Positions 52,482 to 62,372 are shown, numbered from the stretch's first letter. The stretch is 64,000 bases of DNA from CBDESM01 sp965205165 (GCA_965205165.1 OZ242037.1:992001-1056000), one strand, 5' to 3'. Translations and numbers: made by a program. Notes: generated from the letters alone by a model not told the origin.

Positions 52482-53822
52482 TCAGCGTCCCTTGAGGCCG
52501 AACGTCTTGGCGATCGCTTCGAAGCCCGTCACGGGCTCCTCGTGGCTGTCCTTCGTGGCCGCCCAGCCAAAGCCGATCTCGTCGAACTGGTAGGCCGGCT
52601 CGTTGTGCGTGCTCTGATCCAGCCCGCGCACCTCGTCGGCCGCCGAGACCCGCAGCGGAATCACCTTCCCGATCAGCCAGAACAGGCCGATCGAAAGCGC
52701 GGCCGACCAGGCGAACGCGGCCACGATGCCCACGATCTGCCGCCAGATCAGATCGAACGAGCCGTCGATGATCCCGCTCACCCCGCCGATCGCCGGCTCC
52801 GCGAAGATGCCGGTCGCCAGCGCGCCCCAGATCCCGCACATCCCGTGCACCGCGAAGACGTCCAGCGTGTCGTCCATGTCGTGCAGCCGGTGGAACGCCC
52901 GGATCGAGTAGAAGCCCACCGCAGCCGCGCCGCCGCCGATGATCAGCGCCGGGAAGGCATCTAGATAGCCGTCCCCCCAACCGACCACGCCGACGAAGCC
53001 GGCAGCGGGCGTGATCGCCACCAGCCCCGCCACCGCGCCGGTGGCCGCGCCGACGATCGAGGGATGGCCGGACACCTTCCATTGCAGCAGCGTCCAGACG
53101 ACGGCGGCGGACGCCGCGGAAATCTGCGTCTGCACGAAGGCGTTGGCCGCGCCCTCGCCAGCGACCAGTGCCGAACCAGCGTTGAAGCCGAACCAGCCGA
53201 ACCACAGCAGCCCCGTGCCCAGCACCACCTTCGAGATGTCGTGCGGGTCCGTCTCCGCCACGCTGTCGCGCCGGCGGCCCACGAAGAGCGCGCCAGCCAG
53301 CGCCGCCGCACCCGCGTTGATGTGCACCACCGTGCCGCCCGCGAAGTCGGCCGCGCCGAGGTCGAGCAGCCAGCCGCCGTCCGCCCAGACCCAGTGGCAG
53401 AGCGGCGCGTAGACCAGCGTCACCCAAGCCACCGTGAAGACCAGCAGCGCGCTGAAGCGGATGCGCTCCACGAACGCGCCCGTGATCAGCGCCGGCGTGA
53501 TGATCGCGAACATCAGCTGGAAGGCCATGAAGACCAGCTCGGGGATGCTCCCGGTCAAGCTGCCCGCGACCCCGCGCAGCCCGAACTTGGTCAGGTCCCC
53601 GACGAAGCCGCCGATGTCGTTGCCGAACGCCAGCGAGTAGCCCCACAGCACCCAGACGATCGTGACGACGCCGATCATGATGAACGACTGCATGATCGTC
53701 GCCGCCGCGCTCTTGGTGCGCACGAGGCCGGAGTAGAAGAAGGCCAACCCCGGCGTCATCAGCAGCACCAGCGCCGCAGAGGTCAGAATCCAAGCGGTAT
53801 CGCCCGAGTTGAGCCCGTCCAT
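52482..53822 (-). CDS. amtB: ammonium transporter AmtB
   Basis: A 446-residue Amt/Rh channel with about eleven membrane helices (MTPGLAFFYSGLVRTKSAA; FGWFGFNAGSAL; PLCHWVWADGGWLLDLGAADFAGG). The twin pore histidines are visible in GGTVVHINAG and DVFAVHGMCG. A cytoplasmic C-terminal tail of about 50 residues could contact the PII protein. The start is ATG 53822, behind GGGGGGATT. Upstream in-frame sequence to 54122 is not conserved and is left out. It is transcribed before the PII gene. Confidence 0.95.
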   Translation of the reverse strand: MDGLNSGDTAWILTSAALVLLMTPGLAFFYSGLVRTKSAAATIMQSFIMIGVVTIVWVLWGYSLAFGNDIGGFVGDLTKFGLRGVAGSLTGSIPELVFMAFQLMFAIITPALITGAFVERIRFSALLVFTVAWVTLVYAPLCHWVWADGGWLLDLGAADFAGGTVVHINAGAAALAGALFVGRRRDSVAETDPHDISKVVLGTGLLWFGWFGFNAGSALVAGEGAANAFVQTQISAASAAVVWTLLQWKVSGHPSIVGAATGAVAGLVAITPAAGFVGVVGWGDGYLDAFPALIIGGGAAAVGFYSIRAFHRLHDMDDTLDVFAVHGMCGIWGALATGIFAEPAIGGVSGIIDGSFDLIWRQIVGIVAAFAWSAALSIGLFWLIGKVIPLRVSAADEVRGLDQSTHNEPAYQFDEIGFGWAATKDSHEEPVTGFEAIAKTFGLKGR

Positions 53823-53991
53823 GCGCAATCCCCCCGCAGGCGCGCCGTCTCCGGCGCGCACAGTGACCAGTTGCCGCAGTGTGGACAGCATCGCCCCCGC
53901 TTTGGTTACAGGCAAGTGAATTCCGCCGGGCGATCCCCCGCCGCTGCTAGCCTCGACCCCGAACACGGGAGCGGACGGCAGGGAGGCGGCG

Positions 53992-54765
53992 ATGTCCGAA
54001 CCGCAGGCGGCGCTGGAGGGCAAGCTGGAGGGCAAGGTCGCGCTGGTCACCGGCGCCTCGCGCGGAATCGGGCGCGCGATCGCGCTCGAACTCGCCGCCC
54101 GCGGCGCCGACGTCGCCGTCAATTACGCCCGCTCCGCCGACGCCGCCGAGCAGGCCGCCGCCGGCATCCGCGCCCTCGGCCGCCGCGCCGCCGTCGTCCA
54201 AGCCGACGTCTCGCAGCCCGATCAGGTGGCCGCGATGATCGACGCCGTCAAGGAGCAGCTCGACGCCCCGGCGATCCTCGTCAACAACGCTGGCATCACG
54301 CAGGACGGGCTGACGATGCGGATGAAGGACGACGATTGGGCCGCGGTGCTCGCGACCAACCTGACAGGCTCGTTCCTGACCACCCGCGCCTGCCTGCGCG
54401 GGATGATGCGCGCCCGCTGGGGGCGGATCATCACGATCGGCTCCGTGATCGGGCTGATGGGCAACGCCGGCCAGGTCAACTACGCCGCCGCCAAGGCCGG
54501 CCTCGCCGGCATGACCAAATCACTCGCCCGCGAACTCGGCTCCCGCAACATCACCGCCAACCTCGTCGCCCCCGGCTTCATCCGCACCGACATCACCGCC
54601 GGCCTCAGCGACGAGCAGGTCGCCGGCGTGCTCGCCCAAATCCCGCTCGAACGCCTCGGCGACCCCGCCGACGTCGCCCCGCTCGTCGCCTTCCTCGCCT
54701 CCGACCAAGCCGCCTACATCACCGGCCAGACCTTCAACGTCGACGGCGGCATGGTCATGTCCTGA
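53992..54765 (+). CDS. fabG: 3-oxoacyl-[acyl-carrier-protein] reductase (SDR family)
   Basis: A 257-residue classical short-chain dehydrogenase. TGASRGIGRAIALELAARG is the NADP-binding loop, NNAGITQDGLTMRM and TIGSVIGLMGNAGQVNYAAAKAG give the Ser-Tyr-Lys catalytic set, and PGFIRTDIT and ITGQTFNVDGG complete the FabG pattern. It would reduce beta-ketoacyl-ACP in fatty-acid synthesis. There are no other fab genes next to it, so use of other ketoacyl substrates is possible. It diverges from amtB. Confidence 0.88.
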   Translation: MSEPQAALEGKLEGKVALVTGASRGIGRAIALELAARGADVAVNYARSADAAEQAAAGIRALGRRAAVVQADVSQPDQVAAMIDAVKEQLDAPAILVNNAGITQDGLTMRMKDDDWAAVLATNLTGSFLTTRACLRGMMRARWGRIITIGSVIGLMGNAGQVNYAAAKAGLAGMTKSLARELGSRNITANLVAPGFIRTDITAGLSDEQVAGVLAQIPLERLGDPADVAPLVAFLASDQAAYITGQTFNVDGGMVMS

Positions 54766-54784
54766 CCCCCGCCGCCCTTCCGCC

Positions 54785-55741
54785 TCAGCCCCCGCGCAGC
54801 ACCTTCTCCGGATGCCAGCGCGACGGCTGCCCCGCATCCTCCCGCATCACCGCCACCACCTGATCCTTCGGATCCACCGCGAAGCCGAGCGGCTGCCCCG
54901 AAACCGACGGCGCGCGCACCGGCTGCCCCCGCAGAATCCGGGCCAGCCGCTCCCCCGAAACCGGAATCAGCGGCCAATCGCCGAACAGCCGCACCGGGGA
55001 ATGCGCCAGCCGCCACGGATCGCCTGCCTCCGCCGCCGCCTCGAACGCCTCGGGCGGGTGCGCGTCTTCGGCGCCGACCGCCCCGATCGCCGTGCGCCGC
55101 ATCTCGATCACGTGCGCCCCGCAGCCCAGCGCCGCTCCGAGATCGCGGGCGATGGCGCGGACGTAGGTGCCCGTGCTGACCCGCATCGCCAGCCGCGCAT
55201 GCGGCGGCTCGTACGAGGCCAGCGAAAGCTCGTGGATCGTCACCCGCCGCGGCTCCAACTCGAGCGGCTCGCCCGCCCGCGCGGCCCGGTGCGCCGCGAC
55301 GCCCCCGCGCTTGACCGCGCTGTAGCTGGGCGGCAGCTGGTCGATCTCCCCGCGGAACCCGGCCAGCGCCGCCTCGATCGCGGCCGCGTCGATCCCCTCG
55401 ATCGGCGCGGTCGAGATCACCTCCCCCTCGCTGTCGTCCGTGTCCGTCGCCGCGCCCAGCAGCAGCGTCGCCTCGTACGCCTTGTCGTACGCGCCCAGGT
55501 ACTCGTTCAGCCGCGTGGCCGGGCCCGCGAAGAGCGGCAGCAGCCCCGTCGCCAGCGGGTCCAGCGTGCCGCCGTGCCCGATCCGCCGCAGCCCCGTCCA
55601 GCGCCGAGCCTCGCGCACCATGTCGTGCGAAGTCGGCCCCGTCGGCTTGTCGATCAACAGGATCAGCGGCGGCCCGTCGCTGCCGCTGCGCCGCCGCCCC
55701 CCGCGGCCGCGGCGCGGCCGGCGCTCCCCCTCGCCGCTCAC
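54785..55741 (-). CDS. truB: tRNA pseudouridine(55) synthase
   Basis: A 318-residue TruB. DKPTGPTSHDMV, the catalytic-Asp motif RIGHGGTLDPLATGLLPL, KAYEATLLLGAATDTDD and GTYVRAIARDLGAALG are all diagnostic. The extended C-terminal part includes a PUA-like region. A basic glycine/arginine-rich leader of about 23 residues precedes the domain. The start overlaps the rbfA stop (ATGA). It is last gene of the nusA block. Confidence 0.95.
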   Translation of the reverse strand: MSGEGERRPRRGRGGRRRSGSDGPPLILLIDKPTGPTSHDMVREARRWTGLRRIGHGGTLDPLATGLLPLFAGPATRLNEYLGAYDKAYEATLLLGAATDTDDSEGEVISTAPIEGIDAAAIEAALAGFRGEIDQLPPSYSAVKRGGVAAHRAARAGEPLELEPRRVTIHELSLASYEPPHARLAMRVSTGTYVRAIARDLGAALGCGAHVIEMRRTAIGAVGAEDAHPPEAFEAAAEAGDPWRLAHSPVRLFGDWPLIPVSGERLARILRGQPVRAPSVSGQPLGFAVDPKDQVVAVMREDAGQPSRWHPEKVLRGG

Positions 55742-56127
55742 GGAGCGGGAGCTCCGGCGCCGAGCCGGCTGATCCGCTCCTGCATCCGGGCCGCGCCGGC
55801 GATCCGCCCGTCCAGCTCGAAGCGCGGCATCGGCACCCGCTTCATCCGCAGCCGCCGCGTCATCAGCCGGTGGATCAGCGGCGCGGCCGCCTCCAGCGCC
55901 CGCACCGCCTCCTCCGGCGCCGTCGCCTGGTCGTGCGCCTCGTCGTCCGGCGAGGTCATCACCGAAATGAACGCCCGCGCCGTGCGCAGATCACGCGATG
56001 CCCGCACCTCGGTCACGCTCAGCATCGCCACGTCCAGCCGCGGATCCTTCAGCTCCCCCGCCACGATCTCGGCGATCGTCCCGCGCAGCAGCTCGTTCAC
56101 CCGCGGCATCCGCTCCGTGCCGGCCAT
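55738..56127 (-). CDS. rbfA: ribosome-binding factor A
   Basis: A 129-residue RbfA with the single KH-like fold. RMPRVNELLRGTIAEIVAGELKDPRL at the N-terminus, VTEVRASRDLRTARAFISV in the middle and RMKRVPMPRFELD at the end are typical. It assists maturation of the 16S rRNA 5' end. It sits between infB and truB in the usual order. Confidence 0.93.
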   Translation of the reverse strand: MAGTERMPRVNELLRGTIAEIVAGELKDPRLDVAMLSVTEVRASRDLRTARAFISVMTSPDDEAHDQATAPEEAVRALEAAAPLIHRLMTRRLRMKRVPMPRFELDGRIAGAARMQERISRLGAGAPAP

Positions 56128-56139
56128 CGCCGCCCCCGG

Positions 56140-57987
56140 CTAGCCGGCCGCGCCGGCCGCGGTCCGGATCTCGCCGCCCGAAATCACCCGCGACTGCGTC
56201 TCGACCCGGTAGAACTCCAGCCGATCGCCCGGCTCGAAGGCCTCGAAGCGCTCCATCGCCACCCCGAACTCCTGCCCCGCCTCGACCTGCTGCACGTCGT
56301 CCTGGAAGCGCCGCAGGCTGCGGATCGGCGCTTCCGCGACCGTCTCCCCGCCGCGCAGCACCCGCGCCAGCGCGTCGCGCCGCACCGATCCCTCCAGCAA
56401 GCGGCTGCCCGCGATGTTGCCGAAGCCGCGGATCGGGAAGACTTGCAGCACCTCCGCCCGCGCCTCCACCGTCTCCACCTCGATCGGCTTCAGCATCCCG
56501 CTGATCGCCGCCTCCACCTGCTCAATTGCGTCGTAGATGATCTCGTACGAGCGGATCTCCACCCCCTCGCCCTCCGCCAGCTTCGCCGCCCCCGGCTCGG
56601 TCCCCGTGTTGAACGCGATCACGATCCCCTTCGAGGCCGAGGCCAGGTTCACGTCGGTGTTGGAAACCGCCCCCGCGCTGGCGTGGATCACCTTCACCCG
56701 CACCTCTTCGTTCGAGAGCCGCTCCAGCGACTCCCGCAGCGCCTCCACGCTGCCCACCACGTCGGTCTTGACGATCAGGTTCAGCGACATCACCCGGCCC
56801 CGCGAAATCTCGTCGAACAGCGCGTCCAGGCTGGTCGTGCGCTGCATCGACGCCTCCCGCGCCTCCCGCTCCCGCTTCGCCTGCGCGTAGACCCGCCGCG
56901 CCTCCTTGTCGTCCTTGGCCGCGCGGAACCGGTCCCCGGCCTCCGCCGCCTCCTGCAGGCCCAGCACGACCGCCGGCGTCGACGGCCCCGCCTCGCTGAT
57001 CCGCTCCCCGCTGAACGAGGTCATCGCCTTGATCCGGCCCCAGGTGCGCCCGGCCAGCACCGCGTCGCCCTGCCGCAGCGTGCCACGCTGCACCAGCAGC
57101 GTCGTGCGCGGGCCCTGCCGCCGGTCCAGCTCCGCCTCCAGCACCACCCCCCGCGCCGCCCCGCCCGGATCCGCCTGGTAGCTGTTCAGGTCCGCCACCA
57201 GGATCAAGGTCTCCAGCAGCTCCTCGATCCCCTCCCCCTCGGTCGCCGACACCGGCAGCAGCGGCACGTCCCCGCCGTACTCCTCGATCTGCACCCCGTG
57301 CTCCGACAGCCCCGTCTTCACCCGCTCTGGATTGACGTTCTCGAGGTCCATCTTGTTCAGCGCGACCACCATCGGCGCCCCCGCCGCGCGGATGTGATCG
57401 ATCGCCTCGCGGGTCTGCGGCATCACCCCGTCGTTGGCCGCGACGACCAGCACCGCGATGTCCGTCGCGTTGGCGCCCCGCGCCCGCATCCCCGTGAACG
57501 CCTCGTGCCCCGGCGTGTCGATGAACGTCAGCAGCCGATCGCCGACCGTCGCCTGGTACGCGCCCACCCGCTGCGTGATCCCGCCCGCCTCCGCCTCCGC
57601 CACGTTGGTCGAGCGGATGCGGTCCAGCAGGCTGGTCTTGCCGTGGTCGACGTGCCCCAGCACCGCCACCACCGGCGGCCGCGGCCGCAGCCTCGCCGGA
57701 TCCTCCTCCGCCTCGAGCGGGCCCAGGATCTCCACCGCCGTCTGCGGCGCCGCCGCCGGCGCTTCCGCCGCGGCGACCGCCGACTCCTCGGGTTCGAAGC
57801 CGAGATCCACCGCCACGACCGCCGCCGTGTCGAAGTCCAGCGTCTTGCTGACGTCGGCCATGACCCCGTTCGTCATCAGCACCTTGATGATCGTGACCGG
57901 CGTCTGATCGAGCAGATCCGAGAGTTCGCGCACCGTCAGCGTGCGCGGGATCTGCACCGCGCGCGCCGGCGCTTGGGCGGTGGTCAT
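56140..57987 (-). CDS. infB: translation initiation factor IF-2
   Basis: A 615-residue IF-2 in the short form. A compact N-terminal IF2_N segment (RTLTVRELSDLLDQTPVTII) leads directly to the GTPase domain: G1 GHVDHGKTSLLD, switch GGITQRVG, DTPGHEAF, NKMD and SATEG. Domains II, III and IV follow, including the fMet-tRNA-binding C-terminal barrel. The long N-terminal extension of enteric IF-2 is missing. It overlaps the YlxR-type gene by four bases. Confidence 0.96.
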   Translation of the reverse strand: MTTAQAPARAVQIPRTLTVRELSDLLDQTPVTIIKVLMTNGVMADVSKTLDFDTAAVVAVDLGFEPEESAVAAAEAPAAAPQTAVEILGPLEAEEDPARLRPRPPVVAVLGHVDHGKTSLLDRIRSTNVAEAEAGGITQRVGAYQATVGDRLLTFIDTPGHEAFTGMRARGANATDIAVLVVAANDGVMPQTREAIDHIRAAGAPMVVALNKMDLENVNPERVKTGLSEHGVQIEEYGGDVPLLPVSATEGEGIEELLETLILVADLNSYQADPGGAARGVVLEAELDRRQGPRTTLLVQRGTLRQGDAVLAGRTWGRIKAMTSFSGERISEAGPSTPAVVLGLQEAAEAGDRFRAAKDDKEARRVYAQAKREREAREASMQRTTSLDALFDEISRGRVMSLNLIVKTDVVGSVEALRESLERLSNEEVRVKVIHASAGAVSNTDVNLASASKGIVIAFNTGTEPGAAKLAEGEGVEIRSYEIIYDAIEQVEAAISGMLKPIEVETVEARAEVLQVFPIRGFGNIAGSRLLEGSVRRDALARVLRGGETVAEAPIRSLRRFQDDVQQVEAGQEFGVAMERFEAFEPGDRLEFYRVETQSRVISGGEIRTAAGAAG

Positions 57988-58283
57988 GCGGCCTCCTCTG
58001 CTTCCAGCTCCGCCAGCACCGCGGCGGGAATCGGCGTCCGCAGCGCCCGCTCCAGCCGCGGCCCCTCGACCGCGGCCGCGATGCAGCCCCGGCTCCGGCA
58101 GACGTAGGCGCTGCGCCCGTCGGCGTGACCGCCCCGGATCAGCGCCACCGCCCCGTCCGGCCGCCGCAGCACCCGCAGCAGCTCCGAACGCGGACGCCCC
58201 GCGCGGCAGGACACGCAGCGCCGCTCCGGCCCGGAGCCCGTCGGTTTCCGATCGCGGTTCGCCGGCTTCGGCGCTGCGGTCAT
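57984..58283 (-). CDS. YlxR-family (DUF448) RNA-binding protein
   Basis: A 99-residue protein with the DUF448 signature ERRCVSCRAGRPRSELLRV and the later GRSAYVCRSRGCIAAA, giving the four cysteines usual for this small family. It is placed between nusA and infB exactly as in many bacteria. ATG 58283 has GGGGGAT upstream, and the longer in-frame extension to 58667 is arginine-rich and overlaps nusA. The family is linked to nucleic-acid binding and RNase P regulation. Confidence 0.88.
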   Translation of the reverse strand: MTAAPKPANRDRKPTGSGPERRCVSCRAGRPRSELLRVLRRPDGAVALIRGGHADGRSAYVCRSRGCIAAAVEGPRLERALRTPIPAAVLAELEAEEAA

Positions 58284-58371
58284 CGGCGCGATCCCCCTGT
58301 TCGCGCAGAGATCCGCCCGCGGGCCGCTGGCTCCGCCGGCGGGCGCTCCGCGCCCGGCCCTTGGCGGAAGA

Positions 58372-59793
58372 TTAGAACTCGTCCTCGTATTCGGCGTACG
58401 GGTCGTCTTCGAGCCCCTCGTCGATCTCGTGGTAGCGCGGACGCCGCCGCTGCCGCCGCGGTTCCTCGATCTCCCGCCGCAGCACGTCCTCCCCGAACCG
58501 GATCTGCCCCGGACGCGAGTCCACCGGCACTTCCGCCGCCGCCGCCGCAGGCTCCGGCTCGAATTCCTCTTCGACCGCCTCCGGCTCGGCCCGCGCGGCC
58601 GGGCGCTCCGCCTCCGGCTCGGCCGCCGGCGCGGGCTCGGGGGCCGGCTCGGCGGCGGGCATCGCAATCGGCTCCGGCGGCGCTTCCGGCTCGATCACCA
58701 GCTCCGCCTGCTCCGCGTACGCCCCCCGCTCCTCCGCCCGCTGCCGCTCCGCCACCGTCTGCGGCTTGATGTCGATCCGCATCCCCGTCAGCCGCGCCGC
58801 CAGCTTCGCATTCTGCCCCTCGCGCCCGATCGCCAGGCTCAGCTGCGGATCCGGCACCGCCACCTCCGCCGTGTTCTCGTCCGGAACGATCCGCACCGCC
58901 AGCACCTGCGCCGGGCTCAGCGCATGCTCGACGTAGCGGCGCGGATCCCGATCCCACTGCACCACGTCGATCCGCTCCCCGCCCAGCTCGTTGACCACGT
59001 TCTGGATCCGCACCGCCCGCATCCCCACGCACGCCCCCACCGGATCCACCCCCTCCTGCCGCGCATGCACCGACACCTTCGTGCGGTGCCCCGGCTCGCG
59101 CGCGATCCCCTTGATCTCGATCTGCCCCCGCCCCAGCTCCGGCACCTCCAGCTCGAACAGCCGCTGCACGAACTCCGGCCGCCGCCGGCTGATCACCACC
59201 TGCGGCCCCTTCGCCGACTTCAGCACCTCCACCATCATCGCCTTCACCCGCTGCCCGTTGCGGTAGTGCTCCATCCGCACCTGCTCCGAAGCCGGCATCA
59301 CCGCCTCCGCCCGGCCCAGATCGATGATCACCTGCCCCTGCTCCACCCGCTGCACCTGGCCCGAGACGATGTCCCCCTCCTGCCCCGAAAATTCCGCGAA
59401 CACCGCGTCCCGCTCCGCCTCCCGCAGCGCCTGCAAGACCACCTGCTTGGCCGTCTGCGCCTCGATCCGACCGCCCACCCCCTCCACCTCGCCATGCTCT
59501 TCCCGCAGCATGTCGCCGATCTGCGCCGTCGGATCCTTCTGCCGCGCCCGCTCCAGCTCGATCTGCAGATCCTCGTCCGCGATGTCTTCCTCGATCTCCA
59601 CCACCTCGAACTCCGACCAGACCTCCATCTCGCCGCCGCTGCGGTCGATCCGCACCTGCACCGCGCCCGGCATCCCGTAGCCGCGCTTGACTGCCGCGGC
59701 CATCCCGCGCTCGACCGCCTCGAACACCACGTCCTCGTCCAAGGCCTTCTCGGCCGTCAGCTGCTTGATCGCTATCAGGAAATCGGGCTTCAT
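58372..59793 (-). CDS. nusA: transcription termination/antitermination protein NusA
   Basis: A 473-residue NusA. The N-terminal polymerase-binding domain (KQLTAEKALDEDVVFEAVER), the S1 domain (about 130-200; GQVQRVEQGQVIIDLGRAEA) and two KH domains (REPGHRTKVSVHARQEGVDPVGACVG; LSLAIGREGQNAKLAARLTG) are in the right order. After KH2 there is an unusual Glu/Pro/Ala-rich tail of about 125 residues ending in an acidic DDPYAEYEDEF. It starts the nusA-ylxR-infB-rbfA-truB run. No rimP gene precedes it. Confidence 0.95.
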   Translation of the reverse strand: MKPDFLIAIKQLTAEKALDEDVVFEAVERGMAAAVKRGYGMPGAVQVRIDRSGGEMEVWSEFEVVEIEEDIADEDLQIELERARQKDPTAQIGDMLREEHGEVEGVGGRIEAQTAKQVVLQALREAERDAVFAEFSGQEGDIVSGQVQRVEQGQVIIDLGRAEAVMPASEQVRMEHYRNGQRVKAMMVEVLKSAKGPQVVISRRRPEFVQRLFELEVPELGRGQIEIKGIAREPGHRTKVSVHARQEGVDPVGACVGMRAVRIQNVVNELGGERIDVVQWDRDPRRYVEHALSPAQVLAVRIVPDENTAEVAVPDPQLSLAIGREGQNAKLAARLTGMRIDIKPQTVAERQRAEERGAYAEQAELVIEPEAPPEPIAMPAAEPAPEPAPAAEPEAERPAARAEPEAVEEEFEPEPAAAAAEVPVDSRPGQIRFGEDVLRREIEEPRRQRRRPRYHEIDEGLEDDPYAEYEDEF

Positions 59794-59904
59794 CGGTGCT
59801 GTGCGGCTCGCTCGCTCGCGCTCTTCGCGCGCTCCTCGGTCAGTCCGGCGGATGGAAGATCAGCCGCAATCCAGTGTACACGCGCCCGCCTCCCTGCGGC
59901 CTGC

Positions 59905-61626
59905 TCAGCCGGCCACCGCCGCCAGCGCCTCGGCGACCGCATCGGCCGCCTCCGCCACGGCCGCATCCAGCGCCTCCCCTCCCGCCCGCGGCTTCAGCTC
60001 GATCTTGCCCTCCCCCAGCCCGCGCGGGCCGATCGTCGCCCGCAGCGGCAAGCCGATCAGGTCCGCATCGTTGAACTTCACCCCCGGCCGCTCGTCGCGG
60101 TCGTCGATCAGCGCGGAAATCCCGCGCTCCCCCAATTCCGCCTCCAGCGAATCGACCGCCGCCGCCACCGCCCCATCCCCCGGCTGGATCGCCACCACGT
60201 GGACCTCCCACGGCGCGACCGAACGCGGCCAGCGGATGCCCGCCTCGTCGTGGTTCGCCTCCACCACCGCCGCCACCAGCCGCTCCAGCCCGATCCCGTA
60301 GCAGCCCATGATCGGCAGCTCCCGCTCGCCCGATTCGTTCAGGTACGCCGCCTCCATCGGCTCCGCGTACACCTGCCCCAAGCGGAAAATGTGCCCCAGC
60401 TCGATCCCCCGCTCCAGCTCCAGCCCCGAACCGCACGACGCGCACGGATCCCCCGCCCGCGCCATCCCGATGTCCGCCGCCGTCGACGCCGTCCAATCGC
60501 GCCCGTAATTCAGGTTGCGCAGGTGGAACCCCTCGCGGTTCGCCCCGCCCACCAAGTTCGGCCATTCCGCCGCGCTCACGTCCGCAACCACCAGCGCCGG
60601 ATCCACGCCCACCGGCGACGCCGATCCCGCCACCCAGCCCTGCTCCGCCACCTCGCCCGGCTCCATCGGCCGGATCTCCCGCGCCCCCAGCACGTTCGCC
60701 AGCTTCAATTCGCTCACCTCCAGATCCCCCCGGATCACCGCGAAGACCGGCCGCGAATCCGCCAGGAAGAACGCCGCCTTCGCCGTCTCCGTCTCGGCGA
60801 TGCCCAAGAACTCCGCCAGCGACGCGATCGTCGTCGCCCCCGGCGTCGCCACCTCGACGACCTCGCCCGGCTCCGCCGCCGCGGCCTCGCCCCGCGAAAA
60901 CTCCGCCCGCTCCTGGTTCGCCGCGTACCCGCAGGCCCGGCACAACGCGATCGAATCCTCCCCGATCTCCGTCAGGAAGATGAACTCCTCTGACTGCTTC
61001 CCCCCGATCGCCCCCGAATCCGCCTGTACCGCCACCACCGGCACCCCGCAGCGCCGGAACACGTTGTGGTACGCCCGCGCCATCGCCGCGTAGGTCGCCT
61101 GGAACGACTCCTCGTCCGCGTCGAACGAATACGCGTCCTTCATGATGAACTCGCGCACCCGCGTCAGCCCCCCGCGCGGCCGCGGCTCGTCGCGGAACTT
61201 CGTCTGGAACTGGAACACCCGCTGCGGCAGCTCGCGGTACGACTGCGCCGTCTTGCGGAAGATGTCCGTCACCGCCTCCTCATGCGTCGGCGCCAGCACC
61301 ATCGGCCGCTCGCGCCGATCCTGCAAGCGGAACAGCACCGGCCCGTACGACTCGTCACGCCCCGTCTCTTGCCACAACTCCAGCGGCTGGATCGCCGGCA
61401 TCCGGATCTCCTGCGCCCCCGCCGCCTCCATCTCCTCGCGGATGATCTGCTCCACGTTGCGGATCGCCCGCCAGGCCGGCGCCAGGAACGAGTACACCCC
61501 GGCCGAAAGCTGCACGATGCAGCCCGCCCGCAGCAGCAGCTGGTGATTGGCCGACTCCGCGTCCGCCGGCGCGCGCCGCAGCGTCCGCCCCATCAGCCCG
61601 CTCATCCGCGTCGCGCTCGCCGCCAT
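59905..61626 (-). CDS. proS: prolyl-tRNA synthetase
   Basis: A 573-residue bacterial-type ProRS. Class II core segments are LLLRAGCIVQLSAGVYSFL, PTHEEAVTDIFR (ATP-binding motif), FRDEPRPRGGLTRVREFIMKD and GCYGIGLERLVAAV. An editing (INS) domain lies between motifs 2 and 3 (about 225-390). A C-terminal anticodon-binding domain ends the protein. It loads tRNA-Pro. It is followed after 111 bases by nusA and preceded by a small membrane-protein gene six bases away. Confidence 0.96.
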   Translation of the reverse strand: MAASATRMSGLMGRTLRRAPADAESANHQLLLRAGCIVQLSAGVYSFLAPAWRAIRNVEQIIREEMEAAGAQEIRMPAIQPLELWQETGRDESYGPVLFRLQDRRERPMVLAPTHEEAVTDIFRKTAQSYRELPQRVFQFQTKFRDEPRPRGGLTRVREFIMKDAYSFDADEESFQATYAAMARAYHNVFRRCGVPVVAVQADSGAIGGKQSEEFIFLTEIGEDSIALCRACGYAANQERAEFSRGEAAAAEPGEVVEVATPGATTIASLAEFLGIAETETAKAAFFLADSRPVFAVIRGDLEVSELKLANVLGAREIRPMEPGEVAEQGWVAGSASPVGVDPALVVADVSAAEWPNLVGGANREGFHLRNLNYGRDWTASTAADIGMARAGDPCASCGSGLELERGIELGHIFRLGQVYAEPMEAAYLNESGERELPIMGCYGIGLERLVAAVVEANHDEAGIRWPRSVAPWEVHVVAIQPGDGAVAAAVDSLEAELGERGISALIDDRDERPGVKFNDADLIGLPLRATIGPRGLGEGKIELKPRAGGEALDAAVAEAADAVAEALAAVAG

Positions 61627-61632
61627 CGCCCC

Positions 61633-61998
61633 TCACCTTTCCCGTTCGCGCCCGCGCTCCGCCTGCCGCGACTGTACCGCCTGCCCGCCCCCCGCCCGCC
61701 GCGCCCAGCCCGCGAACCGCTCCCCCAGGCCGAACCCGTCCCAAACCCGGTACGCCGCCGCGCACAACAGCGCCCCCCCGGCCAGCGCCGCCGCCATGCT
61801 CACCCCGACTCCGGCCCCCGTATCCAACCCGAGCAGCGGCACCGCCGCCCCCCCGCCCGCCCCTCCCGCCAAAGCGAACGGCAGCGCGAACAACGCCCCG
61901 ACCGAACCCCGCCGCAAGCTCAGCGGAATCCAAGCCAGCACCCCCAGCGCGCACCACGCCGCGAAGAACAAGACCAGGAACAGCGCGTCGAACAGCAC
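61633..61998 (-). CDS. small membrane protein, hypothetical
   Basis: A 121-residue protein with three hydrophobic helices (LFLVLFFAAWCALGVLAW; LFALPFALAGGAGGGAAV; MAAALAGGALLCAAAY) and a basic tail. It starts at GTG 61998. It resembles a four-helix small membrane protein but I cannot name a family. It is six bases upstream of proS, so probably co-transcribed. Confidence 0.55.
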   Translation of the reverse strand: MLFDALFLVLFFAAWCALGVLAWIPLSLRRGSVGALFALPFALAGGAGGGAAVPLLGLDTGAGVGVSMAAALAGGALLCAAAYRVWDGFGLGERFAGWARRAGGGQAVQSRQAERGRERER

Positions 61999-62064
61999 CC
62001 CCGGATCGTATGCCCGCCCGCCCCGCCCCGCGTCAGACGGCGCAGACGCAAGAAGCGGACGGGC

Positions 62065-62358
62065 CTAAGACGCACCCGCTCCCGCGTCCTTGCGCCGGCG
62101 CCACAGCGCCAGCAGCCCGTCCACCAGCAGGTCGAGCAGCACCGCCGCGCCGATCCCGAAGATCACGTCCCAGACCACGTTGTGCAGCGCGTCGGTCACC
62201 ACCGGCGACGAAGCCACCCCGACCCGCAGCGCGTTCCGCACCACCGACCGCGTCAGCGAAGCCAGCAGCGACAGCCCGATCGTCGACGCCAGCGCCCGCT
62301 TCGGGATGACACCCGCGACGCTCGCTGCAACACTGTTAAGCACCGGCACGAGCCGCAT
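62065..62358 (-). CDS. small membrane protein, hypothetical
   Basis: A 97-residue protein with hydrophobic helices around 21-38 and 64-88 and a basic C-terminus (LWRRRKD). The N-terminal MRLVPVLNSVAASVAGV may insert in the membrane. No family is recognised. It is divergent from ispG, whose start lies only 14 bases away, so the two share a promoter region overlapping their 5' ends. Confidence 0.55.
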   Translation of the reverse strand: MRLVPVLNSVAASVAGVIPKRALASTIGLSLLASLTRSVVRNALRVGVASSPVVTDALHNVVWDVIFGIGAAVLLDLLVDGLLALWRRRKDAGAGAS

Positions 62359-62372
62359 GCTAGGAACACGCC